From Xylanibacter rarus (lineage in GTDB: Bacteria > Bacteroidota > Bacteroidia > Bacteroidales > Bacteroidaceae): a stretch of DNA of 64,000 nt. This document shows, one piece after another, positions 1 to 7,766 of this stretch (the first letter of the stretch is position 1; every line of letters begins with the position of its first letter). A program made the translations under genes and the position numbers. The notes beneath the pieces were generated by a model that ran no database searches, was not told where the DNA came from, and saw only the letters and a program-made list of their open reading frames with translations. The DNA lies in contig NZ_LFQU01000002.1 in the NCBI RefSeq assembly GCF_001275135.1, forward strand, positions 1-64,000. The letters run 5' to 3'.

Positions 1-1794
1 TTATTTGTTTAAAGGATATACAACGAGCGAGGCCGACTTCTTCTTGCCGCCGCACTTAACTGATATGCTGTTGTATGGCTCTGACGGGAACACGAGGTTG
101 GTCATAACCGAGCGTCCGCCGTTGGCAAAGGCCTCAACGCTGCAGTTGTCTACATAAAGGCGCAGCTCGTTGAGCTTAGATCCTACAACGGGGGCCACAG
201 ACACGGCAGGGAACTGGTCGCTGAACGAAACGTTTCCGCTCTTGCGGCGGTCGAAACTCAGAGAGCCTTTGGCTGCATCATACATCATGCTTACGTTCTC
301 GCCCTTTGTGTTAGAGAGCACAAGTTCAACGTTGCCGGCATTGTCATTGCCCAGAGTGAGCACCACCTCATAGGTGCCGCGCGGCTTGCTGAACATCTTG
401 CTTATGGTATTCGAGCCTGAAATATTCTTCTTCACGGCAGCCTTTCCTCTCATTTTCTCGTTCTCTACAGAAGGCTTCGATGCCAGATATTCTGTCGTTC
501 CGTCTGTATAGAGATACAGGTCGCGCGCAATGGTGTTGGCACTTCTATACTGCTGTGTGGGCGCCTGGTTGGCATACTGCCAGTTGCTCATCCAGCCTAT
601 CATTATGCGGCGTCCGTCGGGAGCGTTGTCAAAAGTTACTCCGGCATAGTTGTCCTTGCCATAGTCGGCCCATTTTGTAACCTCGGGCTTTGTGTCACAG
701 GTAAACTTGTGGCCGTCGAATGTTCCGGTGAAATACTGTGTGGCGCTGCCGCCTGCAGGTCCGCCGGGGTTTATGTTGCACACAAGCACCCACTTGCTGT
801 AGTTTTTGCCTTCAACAGGCAGTTCAAAGAGGTCGGGGCACTCCCACACGCCCTCATGGCATCCGTAGCCCTTGCCGAAGCTGCTCTCATAGGTCCAGTC
901 TTTCAGGTTGGCCGAAGAGTATATGCGCATCTCCTGCCCTGCTGCCAGAATCAGAATCCAGCGGCCGCTCTTTTCGTGACGGAACACGTGCGGATCGCGG
1001 AAGTCTGGCACGTCGGCAGTCAGAATTGGGTTGCCGTCATATTTGGTAAATGTCTTTCCGTTGTCAGTGCTGTAGGCCATGCTCTGCGTCTGGTTCTCGC
1101 CTGCCGTGGTGTAGAATGCCACTACGGCTCCGGCACCAAACCCGGCGGTATTGTCCTTGTCAACCACACAGCTGCCGCTGAAGATTGTGCCAAGGCCGTC
1201 GGGTTCAATGGCCAAGCCTTCGTCGGTCCAGTTTACGAGGTCACGGCTTGAGGAGTGTCCCCAGGTCATGTTCTCCCATTGTGAACCGTACGGATTGTAT
1301 TGATAATAAAGATTGTATACGCCGTCTTTATAGAACATTCCGTTAGGGTCGTTCATCCAGCCGTATGCAGGCGTGTGATGATATGCGGGACGGAACTTCT
1401 CGCGGTTAGCAGTGTCAAAGGTGTCGGCATATGAAATGTTCTTCCAGCAGGCATAATCCTTCATTGCCGTAGGCTTGCCGTCAACTCCGTTTACATGGAA
1501 GTCGAACAACACCTTCTTGCCGCCAAGCTTCGAGATGTCCAGCGGAACGTAATAGTCTATATTGTCTGTGGCAAGCTTTACGTTCAATGTCTTTACAACA
1601 TTATTGTCAACAATCACTTTGACATTGGCTATTTCTGATGACTCCTGCACAGGCAGCAGCACGTAGCGGCTATTGCCCTCAGCGCGCATAATACAATGCG
1701 ACTTGCTCAGGAAAGACACATTACAATTCTGTGCAGCCACCTGAAAAGAGGCTGTTCCAAGAAGTAATGCTACAAGTATATTTCTTATTTTCAT
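1..1794 (-). CDS. Secreted GH32 fructan hydrolase (levanase/inulinase/invertase family)
   Basis: A glycoside hydrolase family 32 enzyme expected to release fructose from levan, inulin or sucrose. The three family motifs are visible: WMNDPNG at about residues 146-152 (Asp149 the nucleophile), RDP at 266-268 (transition-state stabiliser) and ECPDL at 318-322 (Glu the acid/base). They are followed by a C-terminal beta-sandwich. An N-terminal segment of about 100 residues before the catalytic fold resembles the extra domain of Bacteroidetes GH32 enzymes (DUF4980). The signal peptide ends ...VAAQ without a lipobox, so the enzyme is probably periplasmic. I chose the ATG at 1794 because it begins this signal peptide; the frame stays open a little further upstream without a better start. 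It lies downstream of susD and susC on the same strand. Linkage specificity (beta-2,6 or beta-2,1) cannot be read from the sequence. Confidence 0.93.
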   Translation of the reverse strand: MKIRNILVALLLGTASFQVAAQNCNVSFLSKSHCIMRAEGNSRYVLLPVQESSEIANVKVIVDNNVVKTLNVKLATDNIDYYVPLDISKLGGKKVLFDFHVNGVDGKPTAMKDYACWKNISYADTFDTANREKFRPAYHHTPAYGWMNDPNGMFYKDGVYNLYYQYNPYGSQWENMTWGHSSSRDLVNWTDEGLAIEPDGLGTIFSGSCVVDKDNTAGFGAGAVVAFYTTAGENQTQSMAYSTDNGKTFTKYDGNPILTADVPDFRDPHVFRHEKSGRWILILAAGQEMRIYSSANLKDWTYESSFGKGYGCHEGVWECPDLFELPVEGKNYSKWVLVCNINPGGPAGGSATQYFTGTFDGHKFTCDTKPEVTKWADYGKDNYAGVTFDNAPDGRRIMIGWMSNWQYANQAPTQQYRSANTIARDLYLYTDGTTEYLASKPSVENEKMRGKAAVKKNISGSNTISKMFSKPRGTYEVVLTLGNDNAGNVELVLSNTKGENVSMMYDAAKGSLSFDRRKSGNVSFSDQFPAVSVAPVVGSKLNELRLYVDNCSVEAFANGGRSVMTNLVFPSEPYNSISVKCGGKKKSASLVVYPLNK

Positions 1795-2177
1795 GATTAT
1801 ATTCTTTATATATCCTAAAAATTTTTCTCTATTCAAGACGGAACGGTTAATATTTTGCAGGTTCTGATCAGAGCTGTTATTTGTTCAAAATACGTTTCAG
1901 CACTTAACAAGGCACACTCTTCTGTTATGCTGTATCCTTTATGAATCTGCAATGTCGGCAGCATTCCTGCACGCTGCACCTACACGACCGCCGTCATTAT
2001 AATTTTACCAATGTATACAATATTGGCAATATCCTTTTAAAAACAATCTTATTACCTTTAAAAGATACATCCGCACGAAATCTTATGCAAAATACATCGC
2101 ACATCCGCCGGATGTATCTTCATCAACTTAAAATACCTATCATCTTCTATTCCATGAATGCAACCGGCAATTATCCT
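1795..2177. other. Intergenic region between susD and the GH32 gene
   Basis: About 380 bases without a convincing gene. The only clear structure is an inverted repeat: a 12-base arm at 2062-2073 pairs perfectly with 2109-2120. The right arm can also pair with a closer 7-base copy at 2101-2107, so two mutually exclusive hairpins are possible. No good TAnnTTTG promoter is visible for the GH32 gene, which may therefore be read from the susCD transcript. Confidence 0.5.
2062..2120 (-). promoter_or_regulatory. Competing inverted repeats in the susD-GH32 intergenic region
   Basis: The arm AAGATACATCCG at 2062-2073 pairs with CGGATGTATCTT at 2109-2120 (12/12 bases, 35-nt loop). A second copy of ACATCCG at 2101-2107 forms a tight 7-bp hairpin with the same right arm (2109-2115). 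In a minus-strand transcript this could be an attenuator or stability element between susD and the hydrolase gene; that role is inference. Confidence 0.4.
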
Positions 2178-4001
2178 TTAATCATAATTCTGATTCTGGG
2201 TGTATAATCCAGGTATGTAGAACAACTGATTATAAGGTATCGGGAAGAACTCGTTCTTGCCTGCCGTAAAGTGAGCATCGCGGTAATACTGTCCGTAATG
2301 CTGTTCCCTGGCACTTGTAACATTGCCGTTTTCATCGTATGATACTGGCGCGCCTTCCATCACGTTGCCGTTGTGGTCGAAGAAGCTGTATGTAGAGTTC
2401 TGCTCGCTTGCGAAGTAAGCGTTAAGTGTCTGAGAAGCAACACCCCAACGGCGCAGGTCGAAGAAGCGTCCGTTCTCCATAGCCATCTCAAGACGGCGCT
2501 CCCAGCGCAGGCACTTGCGTGCGTTCTCCTTGTTGTCGAAATACGGAGAAACAGGATATTCTGCTATCTGGCACTGGTCGGCAGCATATTCAATGTGCTT
2601 GTTCACAGAGTTGGCAGCACGGCGTCTGATATCGTTGATGATGACGCGGGCCTCAGACAGACGGCCGAGTTCGATAAGTGCTTCAGCACGCATAAGCATG
2701 ACATCTGTATAACGTATTACATAGTCGTTTGTTGCAAAAGCCTGCCATGAATCATTGAAGGTCTCACCCTTAGAACGCTGCGGAACTTCCTTAAGCGATG
2801 TATAATAGCCATAGTCGGTAGCGTCGCGAGAGTTAGCCATAGTCTGCGTATATTCCTTCTCGTATTTGTATGGGAAAGATGGCATTCCTACAGTATGGAA
2901 CAATCTCGGATCCCACTTCTGTGCAGTAGGCTGTCCGTTGATAGGATAGTCAACACTGTCGTTGTAATTGTCAAACATTGGCAGACCGTCCTTTGTCTTG
3001 AAGGCATTTACGAGGTTCTGAGAAGGCTTGTGGAAATCCCATCCGCAAGACCACATACCCCAGCAGCCGTTAAGCATTACCGACCAGTTGGCACGGCCGT
3101 AAGTAGTATGGTCATCCTCATAGTCAGAACACTGTACTGCAAACACAGACTCTTTACTGTTCTTATATTCGGGAAGGAAAATGTCGCCATAATCCTCGAG
3201 ATAACCGTAATCAGAGTTGACAACTTCGTCGGTGTATATCACAACGCTGTCCATATAGTTTGTGTTGATGTGGTCAACACCTGTACCTGCTTCATATCCG
3301 TTACCCCATGCGAGGTTAAGATAGCATTTTGCAAGGTATGCAGCGGCTGCCACCTTGTTGGCACGGCCGTCCTGGCCCGGCTCTTTTACCGGCAAAACAT
3401 CGTAAGCAACCTTAAAGTCGCTGATAATCTTGCCGAAGAGTTCTTCATAAGTGTACTGGTCATTTCTTACAGACTCCTGTGTTCCGTCATCTTCTACCCT
3501 CTCATCAATCCAAGGTATTTTACGGAATACGGTGAGCAGCTTATAGTAGAAATGACCACGGAGGAATTTAACCTCAGCCACACGCTGGCGTGTAGTCTCG
3601 GCTCCGAGCTTGCTCTCGCCGTTACGTTCAAGTGACAGCAATGCACGGTTGCAGCGAGACACGGCACAATAAAGACGATACCACAGCTCGTCCATCTCAC
3701 CCGGAGTGGTAGAAGTCAGTGTTGTCCATATATCCATGGCATGATATCCTGTATCATTAGGTCCGCTTCCACCCTTAAGACAGTCGTCAGACGTTATGTC
3801 TCCATAAGGAAAGAGATTAAACGGATATGAGAACCAGCAGTCGCCGAGCATGGCGTAAGCAGAGGTTACCATTCCTTCAGGATCAGAAAAGGCCTTATCC
3901 TCGTCTACCACAGCAGTAGGAGTATAGTCAAGAAAATCGTCACAGCTTGTCAGCGTAAGGCCCAGGACGCATGCTGCTAATATGCTATATATCTTTTTCA
4001 T
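2178..4001 (-). CDS. SusD/RagB-family nutrient-binding lipoprotein
   Basis: A surface glycan-binding lipoprotein that acts as the lid on its SusC partner. The N terminus is a lipoprotein signal ending LTSC with the lipidated Cys at residue 20, followed by the usual DDFLDYTPT start of the mature SusD fold. Length (607 residues) is normal. Near the C terminus the typical RWERRLEMAMENGRFFDLRRW segment (helical TPR-like scaffold) is present, and the end FFPIPYNQLFYIPGL matches the family's closing motif. The start lies 20 bases after the susC stop codon, so the pair is co-transcribed. Given the GH32 neighbour and the fructose-type sensor upstream, the likely ligand is a fructan; this rests on context. 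Confidence 0.95.
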   Translation of the reverse strand: MKKIYSILAACVLGLTLTSCDDFLDYTPTAVVDEDKAFSDPEGMVTSAYAMLGDCWFSYPFNLFPYGDITSDDCLKGGSGPNDTGYHAMDIWTTLTSTTPGEMDELWYRLYCAVSRCNRALLSLERNGESKLGAETTRQRVAEVKFLRGHFYYKLLTVFRKIPWIDERVEDDGTQESVRNDQYTYEELFGKIISDFKVAYDVLPVKEPGQDGRANKVAAAAYLAKCYLNLAWGNGYEAGTGVDHINTNYMDSVVIYTDEVVNSDYGYLEDYGDIFLPEYKNSKESVFAVQCSDYEDDHTTYGRANWSVMLNGCWGMWSCGWDFHKPSQNLVNAFKTKDGLPMFDNYNDSVDYPINGQPTAQKWDPRLFHTVGMPSFPYKYEKEYTQTMANSRDATDYGYYTSLKEVPQRSKGETFNDSWQAFATNDYVIRYTDVMLMRAEALIELGRLSEARVIINDIRRRAANSVNKHIEYAADQCQIAEYPVSPYFDNKENARKCLRWERRLEMAMENGRFFDLRRWGVASQTLNAYFASEQNSTYSFFDHNGNVMEGAPVSYDENGNVTSAREQHYGQYYRDAHFTAGKNEFFPIPYNQLFYIPGLYTQNQNYD

Positions 4002-4021
4002 TTTGATAAATCGTTAAAATG

Positions 4022-7000
4022 TTAGAAACTTAATTGTAATCCGAATGAGAGTGATGTTGACAACGGATAGTTCCAGTCCGGGTTCTCCGGATCAGGACAT
4101 GTAAGGCTTGAACTCTTTATTGTAAGCAGGTTCTGGCCTGAAAGATAAACGCGTGCACTTGTCATCTTAAGCTTTGAAATAAGACTTGAAGGGAATGTGT
4201 ATCCCACCTGCAGCGTACGCAGTTTCAGATAAGATCCGTTCTCAACGAAATAGCTTGATGCGCGGCCTTCGTCGGCAGTATTGGTCGTTGACAGCCTCGG
4301 GATGGTTGAGCCGGTATTGTTGGTGTTCCATGCGTTGAGCAGTCGGTTACCCTTGTTAGATCCTGCGTCAGTAACAGCCCAAAAGTCTGTCTGGAATTTC
4401 TGGTTGTTATAAACATCCTTGTCGTAAACGCCCTGCCAGAACATGCTCAGGTCGAAACCTTTATATGTAAGGCCTATGTTGATGCCATAAGAGAACTTAG
4501 GAACGGGATTGTAGATCCAATCCTGGTCATCAGAGTTGATAACACCATTCTTGTCGAGGTCGGCGTATTTAAGTCCGCCTACACGCGCATTGGCCTGACC
4601 GGATGCATTAACTTCCTCTTGTGTCTGATAAAGTCCCTCAACAACGTATCCTACTATTGAACCATAAGGCTGTCCTGACTCTACGAGATTCTCCTTAGAC
4701 GTATGAGCATAAGAGCCTGTTGCTGTTTCGGGCAGTGATGTAACCTTGTTGCGGAAAAAGTCGGCGTTGGCGTTGATGTCGAGTCCAAGTCCGCATGGCA
4801 GTGTCTTGCGGTATCCGAGCATAAACTCCATACCCCAGTTGCGCAGCGAAGGACCATTCATCCATGTTGCACCACCCTCGCCCTTTGTACCGATATATGC
4901 CGGATTGATAAGCATGTCGTCAACATCCTTGATATACCAGTCGATAGAACCATAGAGCATGTTGTGGAACAGCGTAAAGTCTGTACCTATATTATATTGT
5001 GTGGCCGACTCCCACTTCAGGTTTGCATTAGGCAGCTGTGTGGCACGGTATCCAGAAGGGAATGTGCCCGAGCCCTGAAGGAAAAGGTCATAGGCTGTAG
5101 AGGTTATACGGTCTAATCCATAATCAGCGACATACAGTCCGAATTGTGCGTTATTGTCTATAGCCTGGTTACCGGTCTTACCCCATGACAAACGTATTTT
5201 CCAGTCGTCTAACCAGTCTTTTTCAAGCAGTTTGGATACACGGAAGCCTAATGTGGCTGCGGGGAATGTACCCCAGCGGTTGCCCTTGCCGAAACGTGAA
5301 GAACCGTCGCGGCGCATCGTGAACGAAGCCAAGATAAGATCATCATAATTATAGTCAACCTTACCGAAGAAAGAAGCGAGCCTGTATCCTACCATTGCGC
5401 CGGCAACGCGGGCTGTGCCTGTTGCAGCGTTAGGCCACATATAGTCAGGATCTTCGAGTGCATAGCCTTCATTGTAGCCTGACCAGTCGATAGAGTTCTG
5501 CTTTGACAACTCGACACCCAGCAGAACAGAGAAATCATGCTTGTCGGCAAGCGTAAAGTTGTAAGTGGCTGTGTTAGACCATGTCCAGTTCATATCATTC
5601 TTGTTAGAGAGCGTTGTGCTTGCAACGTTGTTGTTGACGATATCTGAATGGAATGTATGATTCATCGACTGTATAAAAGATGTATAGAAGTCGATACCGA
5701 AACTTGAACGGAGCACAAGGCCTTCAATCGGCTTCAGCTCTACGTATGCATTACCGAACAGACGCCAGTAGTCAAGATGGTTATCACGGTTCTGATACAT
5801 CTCGCGGAGCGGGTTCTGACGGTCGGACATGCTTCCTACAGGACCACCGAATGTTGTTCCGTCAGTCTCATATACCGGCACGATAGGAGCCATTTTCAAG
5901 GCATTCTCCATTGGCGCACAGTCAACTTGTCTCGACCATGTTATGGTGAAGTTTTCGCCTACTGTAAGATTCTTGTTAATGTTGTAAGAAGAATTCATTC
6001 TGGCAGAAATATTCTCAAACGAAGTATACTTCAATATACCCTCGTTCTTTTTGTATCCTAAAGAGAATAATGCCGAATATTTGTCTGTTGCGTTAGATAT
6101 AGACAGGTCGTAGTTCTGAGAGAAGCCTGTACGCGAAATCTCGTCAAGCCAGTCTGTATCTGAATATTTCATTGTTTTTGCGCTGTTGATAAATCCGTCA
6201 TAACGGCCGTTTACAGTATAATTCTCATACTGTTCTGTTGCCGGATTCCATACCGTGATAGGGGTTCCGTTGGCAGCATTGAGATTAAGTCCGTAGTTGG
6301 CTGCATATGTAACAGGGTCTATTCCGTCGTTCAGGGCTGCCTGAGCCATTGCAGTGGCATATTCGGCAGAGTTACACAGGTTCATCAATGACTGTGATGT
6401 GTAGAACGAAGCCGTAAGATTTGCAGAGAAGTCAACCTTCATCTTGCCGCCTTTCTTACCCTGCTTTGTCGTGATAATGATGACGCCGTTAGACGCGCGC
6501 GAACCATAGATAGAAGCAGAAGCCGCATCCTTAAGCACCTGCATGCTCTCAATGTCGTTAGTGTTAAGAGAGTTGAGAGACATTGTTGTTGGCACACCGT
6601 CGATTACGAAAAGCGGGTCTTGTGAAGAGTTGAACGAACCGATACCACGTATTCTTACTGTTCCTGTTCCTATTGGCGAACCGTTGCCTGTAACAGTCAT
6701 ACCCGGAACACGGCCCTGCAATGCACGCATCGGGTCGGCATCCGGACTTGTCTTCAGGTCGTCTGTCGAAACTACAGACACAGATCCTGTAAGGTCGGCT
6801 TTACGCTGAGTGGTATAACCTGTTACAACAAGTTCGTCCATAATGTTTCCGGCTTCCTCGAGCTTTACAACCATGTTCTGACGCGCCGGAAGCGTCACTG
6901 TGTTGTAACCTACATAAGAAATTCTGATCTTGGCGCCTTCCTTCACCTTTAATTTAAAGTTTCCGTCTATGTCGGTTACAGCACCGTTTGTCGTACCTTC

Positions 7001-7162
7001 TTCAAGCACACTGGCTCCAATAACCGTCTCACCTTGATCGTCTTTCACCGTACCGCTGACTTCCATCGTTGTCTGAGCCGTGGCATACAAGCCGAAACTC
7101 ATTAAGACGAAGAACAGCACAATACGCTTTACGCTTGATAGCATTAGTTTAATGTTCTTCAT
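4022..7162 (-). CDS. SusC/RagA-family TonB-dependent outer-membrane transporter
   Basis: A TonB-dependent importer for oligosaccharides captured by the SusD partner. The order is: signal peptide ending ...YATAQ (about residue 30); a carboxypeptidase-D-like regulatory domain (about 33-110, with the DxxG-NFKLKV core); a plug domain with RIRGIGSFNSSQDPLFVIDG; the SusC signature SASIYGSRASNGVIIITTK near residue 215-235; and a 22-stranded barrel ending in an aromatic residue (LQLSF). Length of 1046 residues is typical. It is the first gene of the susCD pair. A -7-like box (TAATTTTG on the minus strand, 7219-7226) lies about 55 bases upstream of the ATG. The substrate is inferred to be a fructan from the neighbouring GH32 gene. 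Confidence 0.95.
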   Translation of the reverse strand: MKNIKLMLSSVKRIVLFFVLMSFGLYATAQTTMEVSGTVKDDQGETVIGASVLEEGTTNGAVTDIDGNFKLKVKEGAKIRISYVGYNTVTLPARQNMVVKLEEAGNIMDELVVTGYTTQRKADLTGSVSVVSTDDLKTSPDADPMRALQGRVPGMTVTGNGSPIGTGTVRIRGIGSFNSSQDPLFVIDGVPTTMSLNSLNTNDIESMQVLKDAASASIYGSRASNGVIIITTKQGKKGGKMKVDFSANLTASFYTSQSLMNLCNSAEYATAMAQAALNDGIDPVTYAANYGLNLNAANGTPITVWNPATEQYENYTVNGRYDGFINSAKTMKYSDTDWLDEISRTGFSQNYDLSISNATDKYSALFSLGYKKNEGILKYTSFENISARMNSSYNINKNLTVGENFTITWSRQVDCAPMENALKMAPIVPVYETDGTTFGGPVGSMSDRQNPLREMYQNRDNHLDYWRLFGNAYVELKPIEGLVLRSSFGIDFYTSFIQSMNHTFHSDIVNNNVASTTLSNKNDMNWTWSNTATYNFTLADKHDFSVLLGVELSKQNSIDWSGYNEGYALEDPDYMWPNAATGTARVAGAMVGYRLASFFGKVDYNYDDLILASFTMRRDGSSRFGKGNRWGTFPAATLGFRVSKLLEKDWLDDWKIRLSWGKTGNQAIDNNAQFGLYVADYGLDRITSTAYDLFLQGSGTFPSGYRATQLPNANLKWESATQYNIGTDFTLFHNMLYGSIDWYIKDVDDMLINPAYIGTKGEGGATWMNGPSLRNWGMEFMLGYRKTLPCGLGLDINANADFFRNKVTSLPETATGSYAHTSKENLVESGQPYGSIVGYVVEGLYQTQEEVNASGQANARVGGLKYADLDKNGVINSDDQDWIYNPVPKFSYGINIGLTYKGFDLSMFWQGVYDKDVYNNQKFQTDFWAVTDAGSNKGNRLLNAWNTNNTGSTIPRLSTTNTADEGRASSYFVENGSYLKLRTLQVGYTFPSSLISKLKMTSARVYLSGQNLLTIKSSSLTCPDPENPDWNYPLSTSLSFGLQLSF

Positions 7163-7218
7163 ATTTTTACTGCGTTTTTATGGTTTAATAAATTGTTTAT
7201 CGTGACTTTTGTCGCTAG

Positions 7219-7226
7219 CAAAATTA
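7219..7226 (-). promoter_or_regulatory. Bacteroidetes -7 box for susC
   Basis: TAATTTTG on the minus strand matches TAnnTTTG and would start transcription about 45-50 bases before the susC ATG. No good TTTG -33 element lies at the usual spacing, which fits a promoter needing the HTCS activator. Confidence 0.4.
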
Positions 7227-7546
7227 TTTAGATTATGAAATTTCTGTTAACAATTTTATACCAATGAATTAAAAATTTCGTTCATGTAACAAAATTTACA
7301 TACTTTGTACGATTTCTGTGGCCTATTTTGCCCGTTTCATGGCCAATAAAGCCTAAAAGGGCTACACACTTATTAACATTTTCTTTATATTCCTTGATGC
7401 GGCAACAGAGATATGCCGTGGCTGGACACGGCGGCAGGGCAGGAATGAACAGACAGGACGAACAATAATGCAGACGAATCCCGAAGATAAATATGAGGTT
7501 AAGAAGTCTTGTTTTGTCTGGTTGGCACCGGGAATGAAAAGAGAGA

Positions 7547-7721
7547 GTGTGTCAAAACTAAAATGGGCACTCTACAAAGTTACAGATTATAACCATAGCA
7601 CTAAAAAGGGTCGTATAAAACTCTGTATTGAGTAATTATACGACCCTTCATTTAGCTTTTTGGAGATGCTCAAGTTTCAAATTATCAGCTCATATTTTTT
7701 AAGAATGAAGTTTTGATACAC
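7547..7721. mobile_element. MITE-like element (about 175 bp)
   Basis: The termini GTGTGTCAAAACT (7547-7559) and AGTTTTGATACAC (7709-7721) are inverted repeats matching at 12 of 13 positions and look like insertion-sequence ends. The middle holds a strong hairpin: 13 perfect bases at 7606-7618 pairing with 7636-7648, extended by a further 5 bp beyond a 2-base bulge. There is no coding sequence. No obvious target-site duplication was found. Confidence 0.45.
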
Positions 7722-7766
7722 ACCACGCAATAATTATTTTTTGCTGATATTTATCTGACAAGCCGA

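Larger units (their letters stand above)
7163..7766. other. Intergenic region between the sensor gene and susC
   Basis: About 600 bases without a gene. The susC promoter region occupies 7163-7400. A MITE-like element with terminal inverted repeats occupies 7547-7721. The remainder (7400-7546) shows nothing recognisable. Confidence 0.5.

Noticed and set aside
7606-7648. Strong hairpin considered as a terminator
   Set aside because: It lies in the middle of a MITE-like element and follows no gene directly; the surrounding terminal repeats explain it better.
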